Assembly (NCBI GenBank): GCA_947561715.1
Contig: OX387197.1
Location: 9,111,001-9,175,000, forward strand
Source of the DNA: Ascidia mentula
Lineage: Eukaryota; Chordata; Ascidiacea; Phlebobranchia; Ascidiidae
Direction of reading: 5' to 3'
DNA length: 64,000 nucleotides
Positions 55,842 through 64,000 of the stretch are shown piece after piece; position 1 is the first letter of the stretch, and every line of letters starts with the position of its first letter. Made by a program: the position numbers and the translations under genes. The notes beneath the pieces were generated by a model, which saw only the letters and a list, made by a program, of their open reading frames with translations, was not told where the DNA came from and made no database searches.

Positions 55842-58425
55842 ATGTTACGTATTTTGTTTGGATTTTTGCTGGCGACATTTCTCGGGTCCACCGTCGCCAA
55901 ACATGGCCAGCCGTGCGCCAACGAGGTAAGGAGATAGTTAATTTGTTTGCTTTCAGTGGCTACGACGGACTTAAATGTTATTATCCCCGACAAAACCTGC
56001 CGAAATTCTCCTAAAGAAGACGGCAATCAACGGCTTTGGGCGATCTTAGTGGGTCTGCTCTGCCTGAACGAAATGTCACCGATCAAAGAATTTTAATATT
56101 TAAACGTGAGGTAGCACTGTTGTTTGTAAGGGTCAGGAACCCGAGGCCGGCATGGCGTTTGTGGGGGTCGCCAACTTGCATCTGGATAAAGGGATTAACT
56201 TTGCAGGTCACTGCGTCCATTACCCGCGCGCAAAGTTGTCGGCTTGGCCACGGGTGCTTTGGCGATTAACCCATTTCTTGACCAAAATCCACGTTCGATC
56301 TGTTTGTCGCCCTGGGAAACAGGAAACGAACCTTGTCGGTCAAATTATCCAGTTCGTTACTCGCAATGAGCGAAGACTTATGCCGCCTTTTCCCCCCAGG
56401 GCCGCCGTAATTCGTTCCTGTGGAAAATCAAGAGAAACCCGCCAGCCTACTTCTTCGGCACCATACACGTTCCCTACACACGAGTGTGGAGTCACATTCC
56501 AAGTTTTTCAAAGGTAATATGCAACAACGAATGAATGGAAGTGTGTTTTGGTTTTCATGGCGTTGGATCACTCCATCGAATTTTTGGCATACTGCCGCAT
56601 CACGGAAAAGCTCAAGTCCGAAACTACAGGACTACAGCGTTCCGACAATTTACGCCGCACCACAAATTAAATCCAATTAACGTGGCTGCTCAGCGCGTAA
56701 TTTCACCTCGGCGCTGACGAATCAAGAGCGCGACTCGCAATTTTGTCGCTTGTCCTGGAGTTAGGAAGCAAAATGTAAAACCCCGCTTCTCGTGTGTGCG
56801 CAGAGGGCCTTCCGCAGCAGCGACAACGTCTTCTTCGAATTGGATCTCACCAATGCGGATACGCGCGCATCTCTCACGCGATGCCAGATGCTGCCGGGCG
56901 GCACAGACCTGCGCGAAATTCTTCCGTCGGATCTGTACAGGCGCCTCAAAAGTCATCTGGACTATGTTCGACGCGCCATGCCCGGCTGGCTAACCTCGGA
57001 GCAAGAAGGAAAAGGTGAAGGAAGTTTTGAATTAGTCGCCCACCCAAATACTCTGGCACGCTGGCTGAAATTCTTTCAGCGCGTTCCGGCGTCTGTGTAT
57101 AATGTTACTACACGTATACTCATTCTCGCGCCCTGTCCCAACACAATCCCGCTTGTAGAGCAAATGATTATCAAGACTGGCATGCCGGTCTATGTGAACC
57201 GTGTCTCCGGAAATATCGAGTTTGTTCACGTGGATAACTCCCCTCCATTTTTAGGATGGTATGGCGACGCTCTGTTCGAGGCAATCGCCGGCAACTGGGA
57301 GCGCAAGAGGCCGGTGTGGGTCATGCTGATGGTGAACTCCCTCACGGAGGCTGACATTCGCACACAAGGAATTCCAGTCCTCGACCTGCATCTCGCGCAC
57401 AAGGCGGTGGAACTTGGCAAGCACGTGGGAGCCGTTGAGGAGGTCGACGAACAGTGCAAACCGCTTAACGGGCTCAACATGTCACAGGTTAGTCCCAAAA
57501 CATGACAAATCACATTCTTCGACATGTTCTTCTTTAAAAACGAGAAATTTCGTTGTTTGCGGTTTCCTATGATTTCCAGCCTTTGGTTCACTTTTAGTGT
57601 TGTTACTGTGAATTAAAATTCGCCGAAAAAAACAAATCTCCTGATTTAGGTGCTGTACGCTTTGAACTACACGCTATTGATGCAAGAGCGCATGCGGTTC
57701 GGGGCAGCGGCGGCTCCCTATACCACAGACGACCTCATCCAGCAATACAACTGCGGTGATCTCAATTCCTCCATCTTCGACAGCGATTCGTCGCAGGTAC
57801 ATGAGCGGCCGGCAGCGGACAAAACTGTTACTTGACCGTCGTTAATCACACCTTGTACGTGGGCAAATGTCCGCAGTTTAGGGTGGGCGCAGTTCAAGCG
57901 TTTGTCGTTCAAAATTCTTTCCTGCCGACGAGGTTGTGCACCTTTTCTCATTGTGCTGATTCTTACCAATTTTGATTTCTTGCAACGCACTAATTACATT
58001 ACTCAGCTGTTTTACCAATTTGAATAAAATGTCTGGCCGTATAAAATATGGTAATATACAATTGTTAACAGCGTGAGTTGCCATATATGTGACATAGTGC
58101 TTCAATTTTCATTCCTCTAACTGTGGTAATTTCATTATTTTTTTTATCATATTCAAGGTAATTTACATAAATATGAACATTTCTCCCGTGGATTCCTAAC
58201 GGCGCTATTCAAAGTAGTGTAATATTATTATAACCTTGTAGTTTCCTAAATTGACGAACGACACGGACCTCGGCGACAACGAGAAGGGCAGGGAAATGGC
58301 AAACAACGTGGATTATTACTTCAGAAAAGAGCTCATATATCGTAGAAACGAGCGCATGGCGCATCGAGTCAAGTCCCTTTTACAAAAACACTCAGACGAG
58401 AGCTTTTTCTTTGCGTTCGGGGCAG
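55842..58425 (+). CDS. TRABD2: TIKI/TRABD2 family Wnt-cleaving metalloprotease, 5' part (3' exon(s) not found)
   Basis: TIKI proteins are membrane-tethered metalloproteases that trim the Wnt N-terminus and inhibit Wnt signalling. Six exons were placed: 55842-55925, 56400-56513, 56804-57014, 57255-57487, 57650-57796 and 58242-58425. They are phase-consistent and give about 324 codons. Exon 1 encodes a start and hydrophobic signal peptide ([19 protein letters not shown]). Matches to human [24 protein letters not shown], containing the first GX2H metal-binding motif (GTIH, about residues 48-51); [70 protein letters not shown]; and [14 protein letters not shown]. Exon 6 ends in phase 1 within FFFAFGA|G, just before the expected second GX2H histidine. 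That exon and the C-terminal membrane anchor are either beyond the right edge or unrecognised. The 240-bp intron 57015-57254 is open in frame. Confidence 0.92.
57015..57254 (+). other. Stopless in-frame intron (or retained 80-codon insert) of the TIKI gene
   Basis: The segment begins GTGAAG and ends TTTTTAG, is exactly 240 bp, and reads through without a stop in the exon frame. Splicing it out restores the family sequence [17 protein letters not shown] (human GKGLYADYLFNAIAGNW), which strongly supports an intron. Its base composition looks closer to coding sequence than the T-rich introns nearby. Retention would insert 80 residues in the protease domain. Confidence 0.75.
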
Positions 58426-61400
58426 GTAAGCATCATAGCAACTCGTAATGCATGCACCAGCGTTTATTAGCCGATGCTAATTTTCGTTTAGTTTTCCAAT
58501 CAACTGTGTTGCCGGAGCAGGCGCTTACGCTTTTTGGCAGGCTCTGTACTCTGTAATCAAATTTTACGCCCGGTCAGACGGTCCCCTTGCTTCAAGCCGA
58601 CACAACATACCTCAGTGCTTCCGTATGTTGCGGCGGGCCGCGAGTGTGTGTTTGTTGCTGGCGAACACATATTATTGTCTGCCCGAGTGGGGTTTTCAGT
58701 TTCTCGCACAGACCACTTTCGCTTACCCAGCGCGTGCCGCTAATCAGCAATACGTCATTTCTGAGGAAATTTCACTGAAAGAAGAACGATTGTTGACGTT
58801 TTCTGGCGCCGCGCTAAACGCAAACGCATCAACGATATCGAAGCTCTGGTGAGCCTCTGGCGGGAACCTGGTGCCAAATTTCGCGTGTGAATGAACCGTA
58901 GGAAACCGATGCCTGAGACCCCGGGTCGCGACTGAAGAGTTTCATTGGCCGCCGGGTCCCGAGGTTGTTGTTCCCCATTTGGATCCCAGGACACGTATGT
59001 TGTGGGTGCAACTTTGTCTACGCGGCAATCGGCGATTTTGGCTATAAATAATTTGAAAGATTAGAGCACGGGCAAGGTCGCCGCGACTAGTTTTGCCTGC
59101 GCGCCTCCATCCATTGTCCCGTGTTGTCGTTTGGCGTCGAGGGCCAACCATTCAGGGTTCACCTTTCGCCGTGGGAGAACAACCTATAGGCATGCGCAAT
59201 GGGCCTACCGAAGCAACAAAGCTCGTGGCATTCGCAAACTTGTTTTCCGATCAAACCTTAATCTTGCTGAGTCTTTGTAGAGCCTCTTATCTGCTGGTTT
59301 GCGATGTTTGATTGGGGACATGAGGTTGATTCGATAAAGGTCGGGTGGCATTCGTAATTCGCGCAGTAGCTATTATGGGCCCTCAACCTCCGGGATCAGT
59401 TCCACAGTAAATATTTGCGAGCTCTTTCATTTGGACTGGGGCGCTCAATCTTACACAAGGGCGGCCGGGCGGTAAATCTTAGGCCGCGGTCAACGACGAG
59501 AAAAAGGATTACATGGGTGAACGCTTAGGTGTTGGAACGGGCGCGGTGGCAAGTACGGTTTATTAACCTCTCCCGATAGTTGTCGTTTTGTCCATCACTG
59601 GAATTTCGGGTCTTGGGCATTCACTGCTCATCGGTCGTGCTGTATTTTTTCCCCAAAATTTAGTTTATCTGGTTGGTGGCAGTTAGACAGGCCTAGTGCG
59701 ATAACGCACATGACAAAGAAACGTTTGCAGTATGGTCTTGCATGCCTGCGCGAAATCGTACGCGTCAAACACTTACTAATTACAGAAATGTTGATCGATC
59801 CACGCAGGTTGCGGGAGGAAAGACCTTCCGAGCCGATTTGTGGTTGAGAGATTGGTTTGATAATCGCTTTGATGAGGCCGATAAGCACGATATTATCGCC
59901 GAGGCTCAGAAAAATGTCAATAACGGTTGCTATTCCAAGCGGGCAGCGAGAGGCCACGTGGCGATGGGGGCGTGTGGGCCACAATGCCATCAATCTTCCG
60001 CCGATTCCATATCAGTCTTCGATGCTGCGTCAATTGCGCTTATTCCAGTCCATGATCGCATATAGCTGTCAGTGGGGCTTTGTGCCACCATGTTTTCCTT
60101 TGTTGAGAATGCTGGTTTTGCTTAAGTCGACCTGGGTGGCGAAATAAACATAAGCATCTCGCTTAAGCCGATTTCCTGGCGGTGATAAGACGACGTGGTC
60201 ATATGTATTGTTGCTGTGTTTTGAACGCTCGGTGCTGCTTGAGGGCGTCCATCATTGTTCGCTTTACTGTAAACGTATTTGTTCTGTTCCCTTATAAAGC
60301 CGTGGGCTCAGTTGAAATATTTCACCCGCTTCTGCAGTTTAGACATCAAAGCAGGCGAAGCGTCCCGCGCACGCAGTGGATTAACTTTCTGTTCAAACGT
60401 ACCCTTTTCAACCCCCTTTCGTTTAAGCCCCACTCCATCCCCATGGCGCTTGACACGCGCACGTCAATTTTCATGTTTTCGCCCAAACCGATTTCACCGC
60501 ACATTGCGGCTTCAGTTTCCGTCAGCTCTCTCAACGTAAAACGCTGGCATCGAGTTCTGTCTCCGCGTTCCACAGTTCTTCGATTACTGCTCGGCCGGTT
60601 TCGCTGGCACGTATAACTGGTATCTTTGCTGCGAGTAATTAGCGGTCCAACAAAGGGAGTGCTGTTCATCCGTTTTGTGAGAAACGACAACGAGAGTGTT
60701 TTGCGCGAATGAAAATTGCAGCTGACTTGTCCCATGCTTGTCATTTACCTCCGTGCGAATGTTCGCCAATTACTGACGATTCGGTTAATGAATTCCTCCC
60801 GTTCTTGCCCTGAGGATATCCGATGTTTATTTGAAAACTGTCACGCGATGGTTTAGCGGATTCCAACAGTGGCTCTTCATCTGTGACGCAACGTAAGCAA
60901 CTTAAACTTGGTTTGGCAATGTTGTCCGAAAACAGGGGAAAACGTAATTAAAAACTGCATATGTCTCAAATAGTTTAAAGGCAAAACATCTAATCATCTT
61001 TGTCCATTTCAAATTCCGTTGTTTATGTGTAGATAACACTGCAATGAGCGGCAGTGTATAGAGAATAAGTTTTTCATTTTTTATATTGCGAGGACAAATA
61101 TACCCCGCCATTTTTAACAGCCTAAAGGGTTGTTTTCAACAGTAAGTGCACGTTAATTCCAGTATAGCTCAAAGGTCGCTTGCGAATTGCGAAATCTCGC
61201 ATTGCCAACCGTGTGGTTCCGCGACAAAACAACAACACAACACGACGGCGCCGTAACTTAAATTTATGAGTCGCTCTCCTGATCGGCTGTGTTTGTCCAA
61301 GGTGTCGTGGAACAACGAATCTAGTTCTCAATGGCTTCTGTCGTCACCTCGCGGTTTACCAAGTCATCGGGATAGCGATCTTTATCGGCGGTACCGCGTT

Positions 61401-64000
61401 GCGTCTGATCTGGCGAACAAATAGCGGGTGGCGGACGTATCGGTTGCCACCATAATCCCGATAAAACTTGAGCAAGTTTGCAAACCGATTTACGGAACAT
61501 ATGAAGCTCCTGACCTTTGTGCCACCCGCACTTGACACAATAAGATACACTTGTTGCGACAACGAACAATGTTGGCATATGTGTAGAGTTGTTGGTTTAT
61601 ATTACAAAAAAATAAACGTTTTTTTTTCAGTGAAGGTGTTTTTACAAATGAGCAAACGAAAATTTAAGTGTTAACGACCAAATACTTTAAACCCTAACTG
61701 ATATGTCTTAACTATTTGTCAAGTCTTTGAGATGAGGTCAATTCAAAAATTCCACATCAAGCCTTTCTCCAGAGTACAAAGCGTTCTTTCAACAGTTTGA
61801 TGTTGACAATTAGCGTAACCCCGACCAAATACGCCTTGAGACGTCTGAATGAAAGCTCCGCGAATCACTGTTCTCGTACGTGCAATTAAGGCGCGCAATA
61901 TTTGTGTATGTTTTGCTAGATTAGAACGGTCTCACAGATTCCACGCAGTGCTTACGATACCAGTTACACGTAACGAACATTTTTTCATTTTGCGGCAACA
62001 GCGATTGATCTTTTATTGGACATAGTCAGACGTGAGAAAACAACCTCACGGCATTCTGGAAATTTTTCCCGCTTGATATCCACGATATCGCCAGTTCGAG
62101 GCGTTTTACTACAGTGCGATGTCTCGCGTCACGCCAATGACAGCAAGTGCGGCCTTGGCAACGGCTAATTTTATAATTATGAGGCGTGGTCTCGACGTGG
62201 CAATATCATAAAGTGGTAGCGCCAGTACCACGCGTCTGTGATACAAATATCGCGACAGCGGGGTGTGATAATTTCCCACGCCTAACGCTATACCGGCATT
62301 TTGGGTACTGACATAGCATCTCACACTTCACGCAGCCGTACCCTGTACAGGTGGCTTTGTCGAGATTCGCACGCGATTTCGGGCGCGTCGCAGATGTGAG
62401 TTATCCTGCAACTGGTTTCTTCCACAAACACGGTGCGTTGAGTTTTAAAGTGACCGACGGAAGGGTAAACGAAATGTTAGCACTGCTTTTCCACGAAGTT
62501 ATGTTGTTGTGATGTGACGAGAGCTGAAAGACATTTTATCCGCCTGCGCGTCGCCCGCACTTCGCCTCGCAACTCACCCGCGTCGCTTTTATCTGGATCG
62601 CATCTTGACGATTAGCCTGTGCCCATATTAGTCAACGACGTGTTGCCGTTTCGCGGAGCTGCTGTACACCGTGACGTCATCGGCTAGGGCCATGTGTTTG
62701 AAAACAAACGGTTCATGCGGTTTGTTATCGAGCGATATAGCTCAAACCCGCGGATTTGCGTCAGAAACGTCGTCGGTTGGGATTTTACACCTTGATTCGG
62801 ATGCGATTCCAACCTCACGCGTTGATCACGACTTAACGAGCGACTCGCGTGCTTTATTCTGCGGAATCGATGTGAAACTGAGGTTCAACCTGTCGATCGG
62901 TGTTGAACGTTTCCCGCTGTGCGTGCTTGTGGGCTTGCCTCAGACCCCAATGCTATTTTCGTCTGTTTGCGCGGGTGTCGTCCTAATACCCACACTACTT
63001 ACTTTTCCTCACAGGCGCAAAGTTCTCGGCACCGATGTGTTTTCCACGGTATGTAAGGACAAAAGGACAGACGTCGTGTGACGTATGTTCTCGTATTTGC
63101 GTTACGGCGAGCGGACCCGCCTCCAGAATACGTTATACATCATCAGGCTCCTATTGTGTCTTGACCCCGTAAAGAGAAATTGTCCTTGTACCAACAGCTG
63201 AACTTGTATGGGTGGCGGCTTATGTCAGGAATCGCGTTTATTCCGCCTGGCGCGAATCCGACTTTGTCCTTTGATTGGAGCGAAGCCTAATGAGACGGAA
63301 ACCGTGAAAAATTCGTTCGCCAAAGACGGTCAAAGGGGGGTCGCGAATCAGGAGCCGAAGCGACAATGATCAATTACTCGCAGCCGCAGTGACAGATGTT
63401 GGGCGTTTATTTACAAACATTTTGGCGAACTGCGTCCCCTGGAGAGTTCCTGGCGCCGTTTTCAAGGAAACTTGACGTTTTGGTAAACTTGAAATAACCT
63501 CTGGCGGCGGCAACGCGCGTAAACAATGACCACCCGTGTTTATTCGTTTGGTAAACGGCAACCCGGCAACGCGACAGAAAGCCGCTTGTGGTGGAGTTTT
63601 AAACGGAATTCCAACACGGGTTCTAACTGTGGGATTTTGACTGATGATGTACCAAGTATTTTTTCTCTTTAAATGTAGGCCGATCCTCGCACTGCCCCCT
63701 TAAACAACTGTGTCAGTTATAATACGAGAAGCATCTCGCCAATTAATCTTATTTCCAAATGCGAAAAAGGGTGTGTTTTGTATGTAGCACTAAAACGGTC
63801 TGTCCATGTATAAGTTGACAAATCGCCTGTCAGTGAATAGAAAACCAGGGCCCTGTTAATCAAACAGCCCGCAGCTTGTAACACAGGCGCCAATTGTGCT
63901 TTTGATTTTGCACAAGAAAGCCCTGTCCGACAGGGGACGGGTGGCGACTAACAGCGCAGTAGAGCACAAGCCACAATTTAATGCATTACGGCTAAACAAC
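58426..64000. other. GC-richer non-coding stretch after TIKI exon 6, probably a long intron
   Basis: About 5.6 kb, richer in G+C and CpG than the left half of the window, with only short frames that resemble nothing known. Because the TIKI reading frame is unfinished at 58425, this is best read as a large intron, possibly with enhancers. The missing exon should encode a GHF-type motif; I could not find a credible one. Confidence 0.45.

Noticed and set aside
58709-58743. A possible last TIKI exon starting after CTCGCACAG with DHFRLPSACR, which would supply an HF dipeptide in the right phase.
   Set aside because: The residue before His would be Asp rather than the conserved Gly, and the downstream sequence has no resemblance to the TIKI C-terminus.
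62671-63081. A 136-codon open frame in the right-hand GC-rich region.
   Set aside because: There is no recognisable similarity and no splice context linking it to TIKI, and open frames of this length are expected by chance in GC-richer DNA.

Overview
The window looks like a piece of an ascidian (tunicate, Ciona-like) nuclear genome. The DNA is AT-rich and contains multi-exon animal genes with short GT-AG introns (67 bp to about 1.8 kb). The gene set is chordate-like: RIC1, MIER, TMEM26, RICTOR and a TIKI metalloprotease. The organism call is an inference from gene content and architecture; no species-specific marker was seen. No bacterial operons, rRNA, tRNA or CRISPR arrays were recognised.

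Layout from left to right. (1) 203-5894, minus strand: the N-terminal 699 codons of RIC1, the WD40-rich subunit of the RIC1-RGP1 RAB6 exchange factor; its 3' half lies beyond the left edge. (2) 7963-9783 and 10175-12707, plus strand: one or two genes for serine-rich, low-complexity proteins that I could not assign to a family. (3) 15950-21088, plus strand: a complete MIER-type corepressor (ELM2 + SANT) in 13 coding exons, 731 residues. (4) 23734-28718, minus strand: a complete TMEM26-like multi-pass membrane protein in 6 exons with a long charged C-terminal tail. (5) 30262-53024, plus strand: a complete RICTOR gene, the defining mTORC2 subunit, in 35 coding exons, about 1901 residues. (6) 55842-58425 and beyond, plus strand: the 5' part of a TIKI/TRABD2 Wnt-cleaving protease with a signal peptide; the final exon(s) were not found before the right edge.

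Exon borders were placed by hand from GT/AG sites, phase continuity and remembered vertebrate homologues. In all five recognised genes the exons join in phase, and where both ends are visible the total is divisible by three. The genes act in unrelated processes (Golgi Rab activation, chromatin repression, membrane, mTORC2 growth signalling, Wnt inactivation). I see neighbourhood rather than a pathway, apart from two head-to-head pairs (RIC1 with the unknown gene, TMEM26 with RICTOR) whose intergenic spacers may hold shared promoters.

The most unusual points are: a 240-bp intron in the TIKI gene that has no in-frame stop and is a multiple of three; the unassigned serine-rich gene(s), which can be joined in frame into one protein of about 1014 residues; a 9-codon uORF five bases upstream of the RICTOR start codon; a MITE-like element and a strong hairpin in RICTOR introns; and a CpG-dense island inside a RICTOR intron. 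I found no evidence for a wholly new biological system.
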